From Mansonella perstans (Eukaryota > Nematoda > Chromadorea > Rhabditida > Onchocercidae), in assembly GCA_037074765.1 (NCBI GenBank), contig JBAMDO010000012.1, positions 1 through 64,000 on the forward strand: 64,000 nucleotides of DNA, in the 5' to 3' direction. The notes under the pieces are model-generated. The model did not search any database. It saw nothing but the letters and a program-made list of their open reading frames with translations, and was not told the DNA's origin. A program made the position numbers and the translations under genes. Position 1 is the first letter of the stretch. The number at the start of each line of letters is the position of its first letter. Shown one piece after another: positions 12,679-30,365 of this stretch.

Positions 12679-14285
12679 ATGGTCCTGCTAACACTGATTG
12701 CACGTGTGGCCGATGGCCTTATTCTAGCCACTTCAATCGAAGGCAGCGATGAAGTTCGTTCCCCTGAAATTTGATTCATTCAAATTTTAGCGCAACTGTG
12801 AATTAGTAAGAAATCTTATGAAAAGGAAATCGATATAAAAATCGCCCTCAATTGCCTCTTTTGGCCTTAGATGATATCAATGATATTGGGAGTTACGCAT
12901 GGACGATTAGGGAACGTATGCGTTAATAATGGCATAAAGAATATTGCCTTTGGAGCAAAATCAAGATGAGGAATTACTGTTCGGATATTTTGCAAAGTAT
13001 CTTTATTAGATGTTATTCTGAAATTTCTATTGAGAGATAGCTCGAATATTTTTCAAATAATAAATTAAATATGTTTAGCCAGATCAGAATATGGTAAAAT
13101 ATACCAATCAAGCAAAGATGCTTTTCCGGAAATTGAATAACAACAGTCCAACTACACATACTCTTGAGAGTGGACCTTATTATTTTCAGTTAGTTATCTT
13201 CAAGATTTAATACTTTTAGTAGAAATTCGATAATGTAACAGTCTTAATGAAAATTGATGAAGCGAAGTAGCCTTTATAATGTTTGTAACTCTTGTGAATC
13301 TGAATGTTAAATCAGATTCGATACTGAAGTTATCTTGTAGCTATGTGATCAAAAGACCAATCTGCTCATTGTGTCTTTGTGACAAAAATTTTTCACGAAA
13401 ATCTGCCTTTGCATATTTGGAAGATGTCACCGATGAATTCCTTAGTCAAAATGGCACCCGCATAGCATCTGTTACTAGACCATATCATTTCATTGAATTT
13501 GGTTTGTTTTTCCTGGCTGTTTAATTTTTCTGTATTTTTACCTACAGACTCTCAAATCTGTGTAATTTCATTTACCGATGTAATATAGTGTGTCACGCAA
13601 TTCAATATATCGCCTTTAGTATAAATTACGTGCACAGTAATTTGCGTTTGTTCACGAATTTCATCAAAAGATCCAACAATACCCAAGATTTATTGCTGTT
13701 GCTTAAAATAACAAGTAATTTTGTTGCTTCTTATTTCTGAATCTGACGTCATACTGCAGATTACTACATACAGCAAGCAAAAAGAAAGTATGCAGGCAGG
13801 AATCATGCAATATCTGCAGTGAGCAGTGAACTACAAGATGTGACACGCATAATGGTTTCAAATATTGAGGATGTAATTCATCGTGGCGAAGCATTAAATA
13901 GTAAGTTTTTTTCATGCTGCTTATTCCGTTTACAGTGCTGTCAATAATTAATGAACCACAAATATTTATGATATCATCACTTTAATTGCATCACTGGATA
14001 TTGCACCATACAGTAGTTGGTGGTACTGTAAATGAAGTTTAGTTCGGCATGTAATTTTAAGGTTTGAAGTGTTTTTGGGGAAACTTCCGATTTTTTTTAA
14101 GCATATGTATGAAATAATATTTTTAAACAGTTTTGGAGACAAGGGCAAATGACTTATCAGATATCAGTAAGAAGTATCGAGAAGATGCAAGATTGCTTAA
14201 TCGGAAAAGTACATTGTTCAAGGTAATTGTGCTTGTTTTCTTTTTAGGTATTTTTGGTTTTATTGCTCGTTATTTGTTCTGGTAA
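12679..14285 (+). CDS. sec-22: SEC22 vesicle-trafficking SNARE
   Basis: Longin-domain R-SNARE acting in ER-Golgi membrane fusion. Five exons: 12679 to about 12753 (MVLLTLIARVADGLILATS), 13079 to about 13185 (QAKMLFRKLNNNSPTTHTLE), 13339-13500 (KSAFAYLEDVTDEF, TRPYHFIEF), 13760 to about 13900 (AVSSELQDVTRIMVSNIEDV, the SNARE motif with central Arg) and about 14131-14285 (ANDLSDISKKYREDARLLNR). The final exon reads straight through an intron-like GTAATT...TTTTTAG stretch to give the C-terminal anchor KVIVLVFFLGIFGFIARYLF and TAA, so that stretch is coding. An acceptor-like TTTCAG lies 20 bp before the ATG. Longin, SNARE helix and tail anchor are all present, in the usual order and length. Confidence 0.95.
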
Positions 14286-19385
<5,100 letters not shown>

Positions 19386-20061
19386 GCATGAATGAGCCCT
19401 GTCAGAAGCTCATCAAGTAAATCGACTGTTGTTCAAAAATTGGGCAAAAACTTAATGTAGGAACTCTCGCTCATTTTTGTGAGAATCTTTTAAATCTTCC
19501 AGCAGCTACTTTTATGAAATCAAGAATATAACTATTGGAAAGCTTTCATGTTTTTTACTGGAAGATAGTATAAAATACTGAAACAGAATTTCAGCAACTG
19601 TTTGTTGAAGAGTGAAGCATTAGATTTTACCAAAGAAAGAGAAAAGCAGAAATTAAGAAAGAGGGACGCTAGAATATATAAGACAAAGGAAGCTGAAGTG
19701 AATATGAAACATTTTTATTTTCGGGTATTTCAACTTAGCGCCACGTAATTTGAAAGAAGTAAGCAAACAAGGATATTTCACTCTCAAGATATCTAAATTA
19801 CCACTCGTGCTATACAAGATGCCACTCGGAAATATATTGCTCGAAAAAATACTGATAAATAAAAAACTCAAGCGTTTACTTTTTTTTGAATCGATCTGAT
19901 CTAATTCTTTTGTTGATCTTCTTAGATACAAAAATCATATGAGTAAAATAAATCCGAAAAGCCCAGCATATGTAAGACAAGCTTTGGGGTAGCAATCAAT
20001 ACATCGCCATAAAAGCAAATAAATTTAGAGAATGGCTATATAGAAATCGAGAGGGAGATTA
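19386..20061. other. Convergent intergenic region
   Basis: About 680 bp between the stop codons of glutathione reductase (+) and the SELENOF homologue (-). It should contain both 3' UTRs; I see no exon, repeat or structured element. Confidence 0.5.
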
Positions 20062-20937
20062 TTAACACTCTAGCCATGTATTCAGAAATTCTGTAATTGT
20101 ATCCGTATCCCATTTTTCAATATTCATGGTTTTTTGCACTTCTCCTTCCGCATCCAACAACTTAATTGTCGGCAATGTCCCTCGAACGTGATGAACTTTC
20201 ACACAAGTTCCCCATTTCTTTATCATATTGGACTTGACGAATGCTGAAAGAATTCATATATGGCTATATATCAGGCATTTCAGTGAATATAACTATTACT
20301 ATGCTGTACTGTAAGAAAATGTTATTACAACAGTTAAACGCGATCGCTTAAATAAAAGTTCGGGTTATTCAGTTAACGCGAAATTGACCAACCTTCCGCC
20401 TGAGGAAATCGTCCTAAGTTGCATTCACAAATTTCTATATGAGCTCGTGGATATTTCTAAAATAGCTTCAAGCATAATGGACATTATAGCATGGGACGTC
20501 ATTAAATCGACTTGTGTCTCTATTATTAATAGAAGAAAGTTTTCTAGCTTTTAGTTGATGATTTCGAAAATATATTGTGGAGTTAGTCAAATGAAATTTC
20601 TTTACTTCTTGTTTCGTTTCCAAATAATCCTTCCTACAACATGAATTACAGTCAGCAACGAGTTTATCTAGATGAAATTGTGGTAGCTCTGTACAACTTG
20701 AACACTCTAGTGATTCGCTATTGAATCCGAGTTCCTGACAAACTTGGCGATTTAATTCACTAAAAACGAACTGAACCGTCACAACCTGCAATGAACTTCG
20801 CAAATACCGCATGAAAACACTATCAACATCCTACACAAACATACTGATCAATTCCAATACTTACAATCGAAGAGTTTTAATTGCATGGTGGATACCCATA
20901 TAAGGGGACTTACCAAGAAAAGTTGTAACTGATACAT
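20062..20937 (-). CDS. SELENOF: SELENOF (Sep15) homologue, cysteine form
   Basis: Thioredoxin-like ER protein that partners UDP-glucose:glycoprotein glucosyltransferase in glycoprotein quality control. Four exons join in phase: 20937-20914, 20785-20606, 20456-20393, 20243-20062. The first two make the signal peptide (MYQLQLFLVVTVQFVFS). Next comes the Cys-rich UGGT-binding region: CQELGFNSESLECSSC, LVADCNSCC. The thioredoxin-like part begins HIEICECNLGRFPQAEAFVK: where vertebrates have CGU, this gene has CEC, so Sec is replaced by Cys and no UGA recoding is needed. It continues GTLPTIKLLDAEGEV and IEKWDTDTITEFLN. Length is about 144 residues, close to the mature family member. It is transcribed towards glutathione reductase. 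Confidence 0.92.
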
Positions 20938-23900
20938 AGAATGACGGGCCGAGCACTTGAACATATCATCAGTCCGTTCACTGCTTATCCTACAAAAAAC
21001 AATCTAAACGAAAATGCTAAACTTCATCTGCTAATTTATTGATAAAGTATTTGCTGATACGTGATACAAAGCATTCATTTCGAGTTTCCAGAGTTCTGAA
21101 GAAGCGAACTAAATGAGGTCCAGTGAAGATCTAAGACACTTCTCTACCAATAAGTCTCAATCACCACTTCTACTTCAACCACCCCGACTCGTTACTGACA
21201 AAATCCACGCGGGAGAGTTACGTGTCTTAAATATTACTACTGTGCAAATCGTTTGTCTCATATATTTAAAGATGGAGAGCACGTTGTCTCAGAAATTTAG
21301 AGATTTCTTTGTTGTTATTCAATTTATTTATAGTAAGTACTCGGTACTCTTTGATCTTTTTTATTGACTCAAATAATCCATTCCAATTCCAAAAGATACA
21401 GAAAAAATCCGCTTAATTCCCGATGTTTCTCAACAAAGAAAACCTTGAAAAGCCACCACCTCTGGTACTTTCTGAAACAGTTCTCTCATTGCACTCAATG
21501 ATGTGTTTTTCTCCATCACTGATTTTGCATAAGGCCTTCCTCTAAGGTTTGTTTCAAATCAAGGGTAAAGTACTGGCTAACGCTGCCTATTTTCATATAT
21601 TACATTGATTATTAGTGTCAAATAATTGAATAGATGGAACAGTTCAGATTTTACTTGATATTTATTGAGATTTCAAAGCTTTTTGATTTTTTATTTTGTT
21701 TTGTTGCTTCGAAATGAAACAAAAAAAAAAAAAAAGCCTACTTTCACGAAACGGAATCGTTTTAAAATGCTACTTTCAAATCCATAAATCGTTTCAACTT
21801 TGCTTTCTAGCCAAAATGTTCGACTCGACCTAAAATTATGATTTCTTTTTGAATAAATAATAAATTAGACACGCACTGAGTAAAGATTATTTCCAGGTTT
21901 TCTGCTGATCGCCTATGATGATTATATCGTTGTTAACGTATAAGTGTATTGCTAATATAAAATTATCCTGTATTGATGAAGTTTGATATGCCTATCATAA
22001 AGAGCCTTCAGATATTTTCCATAACTTAATACTCCTCATCTACTCATAATTACATTATAGAGTAAATAAAAAAGAAGGAAACTTAACTGTTATCAGGACT
22101 TCCCAATTCCCATGGTAATAAAGTATGGAAAAAAGAGAATTATATCAGAAGTGAAGCAATCCTTAGCTATAATAAAGAAGGAGGAGAAATAATATTTTTT
22201 TCTCTTTTGGCATCATTGAGCAATTTGATGGTTTCTAGTGAGAAATTAAAATCTTTAGGAGATTCGATGATTACTTTCTAAATCCCTTTCGAGTACTGCT
22301 TTTAAGTAATCAAACAAAGTTGCTTATTTGCGCCTTTATTTAATCAACTAATTAACCAACGTTTTTACTTCCAATCATATTTCACAAATTCATTCTGCCT
22401 TATTAAATTTGTCTTTATTAAAACAATAACACTTAATTGCAGATAATTTTATTTGTCTCAAAGGTAATAATATTCTATATGAACGTTCCAAAATCAAGCG
22501 CCAATTGTTAGTCAACATCTGCTAATTAGCTAATTTACTCGGTTCCGTCAGAAATGAGAAAAGTTGCAAAATGTGATGGGTCGGTTTTTTAGGTCTAAAA
22601 TTGCACAACATTCCAAAGCTGTAGCTGAAACGATTAAAGCAGCAAAAGCTTTGAAATATGTCTGATCAGTTGACAAGACATGCGGTATTGTCAGTAGCAA
22701 ATTGTAAAATTTAATAATTCAATTGCAAAATTTATTAATTCAACTTCTTTTGAACGAGACACTCTGTAATTCTTCTCGATTGGATTAACTGTTTTCGCTT
22801 TAGCATCATCATCATCATTATCTTAAAACAGAAAAAGCCTCTGAATGAAGTTATGTTGCAGCTTTTGTAGTAGCTTAAGATTAACATGAGTTACAATTTT
22901 TCCCGAATTTATTGAGCTAGACATGGAATTTTAGCAAAAATAATTTCGTGTAGTATTTGTTTCATCATTTCTACTTAGCACAGGTTTACTTGGTGTGATC
23001 CATAAGATTACTATCTATAGTAAGCTATCATATGCACCAAGTTCTATTGCTTTGCACAAAAATGATAAAATTACCAATGAATATTTAAAATAAAAATGAT
23101 AGAATTGACCGGTGGATATTTAAAATAAAAATGGTGGAATTGACCAATGAATATTTAAAATAAAAATGATAGAATTGACCAATGAATATTTAAAATAAAA
23201 ATGGTAGAATTGACCAATGAATATTTAAAATAAAAATGATAGAATTGACCAATGAATATTTAAATAAAAATGATAGAATTGATCAATGAATATTTTAAAT
23301 AATTTTTTGTTTTCGCAGTTTCGAAAATTGCCGCATCACCGTCAAACTACACTTTACTTTTTCAAGTAAGATTTTTTACTAAAAAATTAATTTCTTAAAA
23401 AAATTTCAAGAAATTTATGCGACTATTTTCTTTTACAGTAATGTAAAATCTGCTTAGCATAAAAAGCTACAGTGCAACGTGTGCAAAACTTTTTTTCGTG
23501 TCTGTGTGTCTCTCTATATGTCAAAACTTTCTTTATATCTATGTATATGCGTAACCTTTAATGTTAAACAATGGAAAAGAGGTTGTTGAGAGCGTTTTCG
23601 ACACCAATTTGATACCTGTTTTGTAGAGAATGTTGTGTCAACTCATGCGCTCTTGTTGATCTCATTACTGTAGTCATTTCTATTTACAGAACAATCTGTG
23701 TTGGAATGATTTTTAGCAAGTTTTTTTTTCAATTTCAATTCATTACTCGTTTCTTGTCATTTTTTCCTTTTTTCTTTCATAGTATTTGAAAGATTCAAGC
23801 TAACAATCAATTTCTAGCTTGAATTTGTGCAAAATGTTTCATCGATTTCATATTTTCCTTTCTTTAACATTAATGGAATATATTTTTAGCGCACAAAAAT

Positions 23901-24233
23901 ATAACAAACAAATGGAAATCAATGCTATAAATGATTATAATTATATCATTAACACATTCTGCTAATATTCAGTTAATTTATCTGTTATTTAAAAAAAAAA
24001 AAAAAAACTTCATTTGTGCCCTTTTCTTTATGTCGCATTTTTGTATTCATACCGTTGTATCTTTACACTTTTTATAATTCCCATAAAGTTTGAAAAGCCA
24101 ATTATTTCTATGTAAAAAGATCATATTTGCAACTGTCTTTGTTCTTTTTAATGCCAAAATACATCGTTGAAATGAAGACGTTGAGTTCCTTTGGTAAATC
24201 AAAATTCATTTCAGCAGTTGTGTGGTAAAAGCA
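20938..24233. other. Gene-poor intergenic region
   Basis: About 3.3 kb between the divergent starts of the SELENOF homologue (-) and the reductase gene (+). It contains a 35-bp tandem repeat (listed separately) and A-runs at about 21720-21735 and 23990-24007. The open frame at 21113-21367 (+) ends near a good GTAAGT donor but resembles no family I know. Confidence 0.5.
23059..23302. repeat. Tandem repeat, about 35 bp x 7
   Basis: Seven head-to-tail copies of a unit containing agaattgaccaatgaatatt followed by taaaataaaaatgat. Spacing between successive units is 35 bp; copies differ by a few substitutions, and the first and last by a small indel. It is a minisatellite in an intergenic region with no coding sense. 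Confidence 0.9.
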
Positions 24234-26422
24234 ATGGAGACGAATCGGAACATTAGTGAGTTGTAATTTCAACCCAATAACCTGAATGAATGGTAATTAG
24301 AATTAAAAATGATCACATTGCAGAAGTGCTCGTTACTGGGGCATCAGGTTTTATCGGAATACATTGTGTAAAGCAACTTCTGAAAGAAAATTATACTGTA
24401 CGTGGCACCGTACGTGATCTCAATAATCACTTAAAAATTGATCCACTGAAACAACTGGAAGGAGCAGCTGAACGTCTGGAATTGGTCGAAGCGAATTTGG
24501 AAAGCGATCAGGGATGGCTTCAGTTCGTTCTATCGTTTTCATTTGCAGCATTTTTTATTAGTCTGTTTGCTTATTGCTTAATCTCTACTCCTCGGTGGCC
24601 ATTCACTTGACTTTTCCTTTGCAGGTAGAGGATCGGAAATTCTGAGTTTGTTTTTGTTCTCTTGTCTTAATTAAAAGTCTATTGTCAAAAGTGCGCTTAA
24701 AACAAAACTTATTTTATTTTTTTCTGTTTTCATTTTCTGTCATCTTTCTAATCTTTTTAGAGCAACAGCTGATTGCACATATGCTTTACATGTAGCGAGT
24801 CCTTTTCCGATCGTTTCTGATGAATCAATCATTTCAACTGCAGTAGACGGTACTTTGCGAGTACTGCATGCTGTTGCTAAGTCATCCGTGAAAAAAGTTG
24901 TTCTTACCAGTTCTTGTGCTGCCATCAATGGTAGAAGTCTTCGAAATTACTGATTTTATTGATTTATCAAAATAATGCGATACAAAGAGGAACAGAATAA
25001 CAAACTTGAAATGCCACTCAAACTTCATGCGAATGGATAAAGAAAATATAGCAATTAGACCTTGAACATATATCGATATCAGTTTCAAACTCTACTGGAA
25101 AAGATAAAGAAGGATCCTAGGAGTTTTCTTTTTCATAACAAGAAATGATAGTAATGACATAATAAGAAAAACTTAAGCAAATATCACTCGTCATATAGTA
25201 ACGCATCGGAATTGTTTGCATTGCAGAAGGTCACGTTGATATGACTCGAACATTCACCGAAAAAGATTGGAGCAACATCGAATCGTCAAATGTAAATAAT
25301 TATGTGAAGAGTAAAACACTTGCCGAGAAGGCTGCTTGGGATTTCGTCCATAAGGAAGGTTAAATTTTTGCAGAGGCAAGAACTCTCTCTCTTTCTGATA
25401 ACTGAATTGCACTGAATTGCACTTTGCAGTCGTATCGTTTAATATGCCGGATAGAATCGTGGAACAAGAGAATCATGGATGATGAAGAGACTGGAAGTCT
25501 TCTTTCTTATTTATTTGTAAAATTAAAATGATTTCCAGATTTCGTAAAAATAAAATCTAGTACTCGAAATCATTCAATTCCATTTCAGCTTTCAGGTGTT
25601 AAGTTCAAGCTGACTATAATCAATCCAGGACTTGTTGTTGGACCTCTCCTTCATAATGTCCAAGGAACGAGTGTCAATGTAAACTTTCTTAGTAAAAAGT
25701 TCTACCAGTTGAAAAAGAATTCATGCTTTGTTTTTTTGGCATGCGATGTTAATATTCATATTTCATCACTGTGATATCGATACCCCTCGAAAATTTATTA
25801 GATAAACCAAATTATTCTTTAGATCATACGTCGTTTCTTGAATAATGAAATTCCCGTAGTGCCAAGAGTTCAATTTGGTTTAGTGGACGTGCGTGACGTA
25901 GCCCAAGCACACATTCGTGCCATGCGAGAATCTCGTAGTGATGGATTACGAATTCTAATAACTTACCAACCCAGTTTCTGGTTCATGGATATCGCCAACG
26001 TTCTCCGCGACGAATTCTCACCGCAAGGTTACATATCCTACAATTCACGACTCTCTTTCGGTAAACCGATGATGTTATCAATTTCAGGTTATAGTTTTCC
26101 AAAAATTACGGTGCCATATCCAGTAGCATGGCTTTATTCATTGTTCAGTAAGGAAGCAAGGCAGCAAATATTAAATCGTTTTGGCAATGAGGTGTACTTC
26201 GACAACTCTCTCGTAAGTTGTTATTATCAGTTTTTATTGATATCTTTGTTCCTGGCAGCTTGAAAGTGACTCCCAACAAAGCTCATTCAGGCAAAAGATA
26301 TTCTTGGCATAGAATTCAGAAATCCGAAAGAATCGATCATTACTATGGCATACGATATTATCGAACGAAATATGGCACCGAAACGAAAAAATTACGTAGG
26401 GCCACCTGTAAAAATTTCTTAA
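24234..26422 (+). CDS. NAD(P)-dependent extended-SDR reductase (dihydroflavonol-4-reductase-like)
   Basis: Rossmann-fold oxidoreductase of the 3-beta-HSD/DFR/epimerase superfamily; the substrate cannot be inferred. Seven exons join in phase: 24234-24255, 24324-24522, 24761-24930, 25227-25358, 25596-25678, 25823-26212, 26291-26422. The short first exon gives METNRNI joined to KVLVTGASGFIG, the dinucleotide-binding Gly-rich loop. HVASPF and VKKVVLTSSCAAIN (catalytic-Ser strand) follow, then YVKSK, the catalytic YxxxK, and INPGLVVGPLL. VDVRDVAQAHIRAM is the typical late family motif. The C terminus (LGIEFRNPKESIITMAYDII) matches the family's closing helices. An alternative ATG at 24290 would read the first intron and is less likely. 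TTTCAG at about 24208-24213 could be a trans-splice acceptor. Confidence 0.9.
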
Positions 26423-29400
26423 AGGTATGGTGCGGTAGCCAAAGCGAAATATAGCTCAACGAACATGTCCTACCATGAAAAATAACATTACTTTGATATT
26501 CATCCATTGCTTTCTGAATTCAATTTAAAATCGATAATTGCAGAAAGGAAATTAAATTCAATTTATGCGAACTTCTATTCCAACAGTATGCAGTTATCCC
26601 CATGCATGTCATGATTTTATTGCCTTCTACTATCCAAGAAGTGTTTGAATATATTTTCATTAATACTTCCCCGTGTAATGATTCTGTTCGGGATGGTATC
26701 AAAAAAGTAATCAGTCTTTCTGTTTGTTTTGCAAGCATCGTAAAGCTTCAAACTCATTTGCTGAAAGATATGCAATTTATTATAAATTATTCAATTTTTC
26801 TGAACATTATTCAAAATAAATTAATTGTCACATAGTTCTTCGAACGGGGTTATTAGAAATTGGAGAAGTAATTATAGCCAGAGAGAGTGAAAGTATTTTA
26901 AGGAAACGTAGTTTTTGAATGCATGAATTATGCAACAATTGTTGAACAAAAATGAAATCAAAAATTCAATACAGTAAATTTGGTGTCTATCCTGATGGCC
27001 TTATTTGGAATATATTTTCAATTCGAACATGAAAGAATTTTTAGGATTTGGTCGAATCTTTTAAAGCTAATCGTTATTTCACTGAAAAGTCAAAATTCTA
27101 TCAAACAAATTGCTTGCATGTTAGAAGTTCAACCTTCCAAACAAAAAATAATTACTGCAAAAGAAAAAAGTGAACGAAGTGTGTATGGAATTCTAGAAAA
27201 TCTTATTTCTTGAATTACACTAAAATTGTATAGAATGTTGATACTAATTTTTAAAATTTTTCAATTAAAATCAATTAGCGTTTACAACTCTTAACTGCTT
27301 ATTCCTTTGTTGTTATATTTTCAGATATCACAATAGCATATCATTTCAAGTACCTTTTTGATTACATTATAGAAAGTCACTGCCAAATAATTCCCATTTC
27401 TTAAATCTAAAAAAAAATAGTTTTTTTTTACTTTTTTTGTATAAGAAGAATCAAAAGCTAACATTTTATTCAATCTATGGATATATGAAATTAAAAATAT
27501 AGAACCTTTCCGATATGTTCCGCGTTTCAAATTTTTCAAATAGAAAAGACTTAAACGGTATATTATGACTAACCTTATGAAATCTATGCATAATAAAAAC
27601 AAAATAAAACTTATAATTTTCTGTTTGAAAAAAAAATTAAATTTTAATTCGTTCAAATTCATCGACAATGCATTTAGATTTTTTATTGTTACCATCATAT
27701 AACAAGACCTAGTTTATTGATGCATAACCAAAGTGTGCTCATTATCAAATTAACGATATTAACATATCAACAACATATAATTTTTAAATTAAATCAGGTT
27801 AAGAGAAAGGTTCAATAACATCCTATTGTTCTACAAATGTTCAATACATATCATGTCGACCGCAAGAATAATGCGGTCACAGTGCATCATCGATACCATC
27901 TTACATCAGTGCAAAACAAATCCCACCAGAAGGAATTCTGAAATAAAACAAAAACTACCACTAATCATTCCCTAGAGTTGAATTTTATGACCCTCGAACT
28001 CTACCATCAATCACTACCTTTTAGAATTAACCAATTTTCACATTCAGCGAGAATTTCAAGCGACAAAAAAAACTGAGAATTCCAAACATTAGCATTAATA
28101 CTAAGCTTTGGAGGCTTCTGAGGAACTCATTCTTCATTCCAACAGAATTTCAACAGAACTCATACATTTAACAATGAACGAATTCAAAAAGAAATGATTT
28201 ACACTTCTACCTTATCAATGAATACAAACCATTTGATTTCCAAATGCGGTATACAAATTTCGTTTCTGACAGTTTATTATCGCTCATGCACGAAAACAAC
28301 TCAAAATAAGGATACAACTGAAAGGAAAACTGCAACCAACAAGGGGCATGAATAAAGAATAACAAATCACTTGAAACAATTACGAATAAATTTAAAAAAA
28401 AATATTTTAACATAGGATAGGGGAAAACAAATGGGCATAGAGCAGAAAAAAAATTAAACGCAATAAAAAAACCGCAAAGAAAAGTACGTTTTGAGAATAA
28501 CAGTATGCAGCTGATAAATTAATTAAAGTAAGGGACAACACCTAACAATATGCAGAAAAAAAATGTAAATTTCAAATAAACGCACAAACATATAAAAAAT
28601 TACTCCACAAAATAATTAAAGGGAAAAAAAAAACGTCGCCAGAAATCAAACATTTGAGATGTTATTGAAAAAAGTTTATGCAAATGGCATAGCATGAATA
28701 ATTAGCTAGTTCCCTGTCAAATGGGCAAAACCTGAAGGGAAGGAAAAGAGGATTTGCGATGGCATAAAAACTTTTTTTTTTTTTAAAAAGCAGAAATATG
28801 TGAGAAAAAGAATTTGCAGTTAGAAATGATTACGAGAAAAAAAATGATGTTAATAAACTGAACAAAGTCCTGATGTCTTCGAGAAGTGAACAACACAGTG
28901 CCGCTAAACGAATGAAATCAACGAAACAAGCCAACCAACAAAAAACACAAACGAACAACCGGACAGACACGTAACATATTATGTTCCATAATAAAACAAG
29001 CGTTCGCATTTTTTAAAAAAAAAACTCTCGCACTATCAAATTGTGATCAATAAACGGTTGAAGAGAAACTTATATGAAAAAAAAAAGCGTAGAGGGAGGG
29101 AAAACAAAGCAAATAACAGCAGCACCCGTATAGCCTTGAAAAGTGGATTTTGCTGATCATTATTGTAATATCTTCATATATCAGTAGCATGTTGCATATT
29201 AAATAACACAATTTTACGAAAACAGTCAACCATCAGAGAGGAGAAACTCGCATTTTTTTTGTAGCGATAAGATTCATGAACAATACTTGTGAAGGAAGTA
29301 CTTCAAAGAAAAAAAAAACTGACAAAAAAGTCAGCAAAACAACTTACGCCATAAATCGTGATTTCATATCAAAACCATTATCCTCATTTTCATTATCATC

Positions 29401-29891
29401 TGCAACAGTCATCAACTGTAACAAATGACCAAAATACAGAAGCAAAATGAACGCGTGTACAGGGATGACCAGAATGTAACAGCAATGAACAACGTAGTGT
29501 CAAAACAATCATTTGAACAATCAATATACCGGTGATAACATTATTGTCATTATAAATCCAACAAGACATCTATACGGGCAGTGAGAAGGCTTATAAAATC
29601 ATTACTGCAAAAATTAAAAATAACTCAACTATCATCAAGTTATAACAATATACGGAAATGCATCGGTAGAATATCAGCAACTTTAATTCCGTAAGAAAAA
29701 CAAGAAAACATAGAAAATCCACCAAATATTGCAAAAGAGAAAACAACGGGGAGGCAAAAAATTCAAAAACAATTTGAACGCGTTTCTCGAGAATAACTGG
29801 ATACAAAGCAGTACGCAGTACAGTAATAGCATTTTTTCTTTAAAAAGCACAGGGAGATCTCCTGAATGTCCAAAATATAATTTTTTCAGCT

Positions 29892-29924
<33 letters not shown>

Positions 29925-30365
29925 AACGACCAATTGACACAAAGGGTGACCATATATGCCTATAAATAACTAAAAGAAACAAGGCAGAAGTAGTCTAAAT
30001 TCTACTAGAAACTAAAATTGAATATGGTCTAAGCCTGAACGGTAAGTGTACCAAAACACAGTAAGTCTAGTTTGACAAAAATCACCTGTGGCAAACGAAA
30101 GAGTTAAAATCGTTATCAGCCAAGTTCTGTATAGTAGACACCATTTCTTCCTCACGAAAAAAAAACAAAGCAAACATATACTCATCAAAATCATGTATTA
30201 TCCAACAGCAAACACTGTGTTGGACTTCTCGAAGAACTGAAGGCCTGTTCCGATTTGAATGTGCCAGATTAGACGGGATTTTAAAAAAAAATAAAAAATA
30301 AAAAAAAGAATCAGAAATTATGAAATAGTAAAACACGCCAGCTTGCAATTCTGATCACTGCTACT
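26423..30365. other. Gene-poor region between convergent genes
   Basis: Nearly 4 kb between the reductase (+) and FUBP (-) stop codons. Long A-runs (about 28770, 29891-29921) and many stops in all frames suggest UTR and non-coding DNA. The one tract with exon-like edges is 29347-29416 on the minus strand (listed separately). Open frames at 26980-27213 (+) and 27321-27698 (-) are AT-rich and featureless. Confidence 0.45.
29347..29416 (-). other. Possible orphan exon downstream of FUBP
   Basis: Reading on the minus strand, TTGTTACAG precedes an open stretch encoding LMTVADDNENEDNGFDMKSR-FMA, followed by a strong donor-like GTAAGTTG; the same frame also closes with TAA immediately after. Acidic codon content and clean splice edges are unusual for this AT-rich gap. 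It could be an alternative last exon of FUBP or part of an unrecognised small gene. It may also be chance. Confidence 0.25.

Noticed and set aside
14222..14247. A further intron in SEC22
   Set aside because: Removing it would destroy the only C-terminal membrane anchor; read-through gives a perfect anchor and stop.
21113..21367. 84-codon + strand frame ending near a GTAAGT donor
   Set aside because: No homology or partner exon found; could be a chance frame in the SELENOF upstream region.
24290..24323. Alternative SDR start at 24290 (MVIRIKNDHIAE)
   Set aside because: This reads the first intron; the short exon at 24234-24255 splices in phase directly onto the KVLVTGASGFIG strand, matching the family better.
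26980..27213. 77-codon + strand frame after the SDR gene
   Set aside because: No recognisable motif, no acceptor or continuation; the SDR gene already has its C terminus and stop.
27321..27698. 125-codon minus-strand frame with hydrophobic stretches
   Set aside because: Phe/Leu/Lys bias expected of AT-rich DNA; no motif and no splice neighbours.
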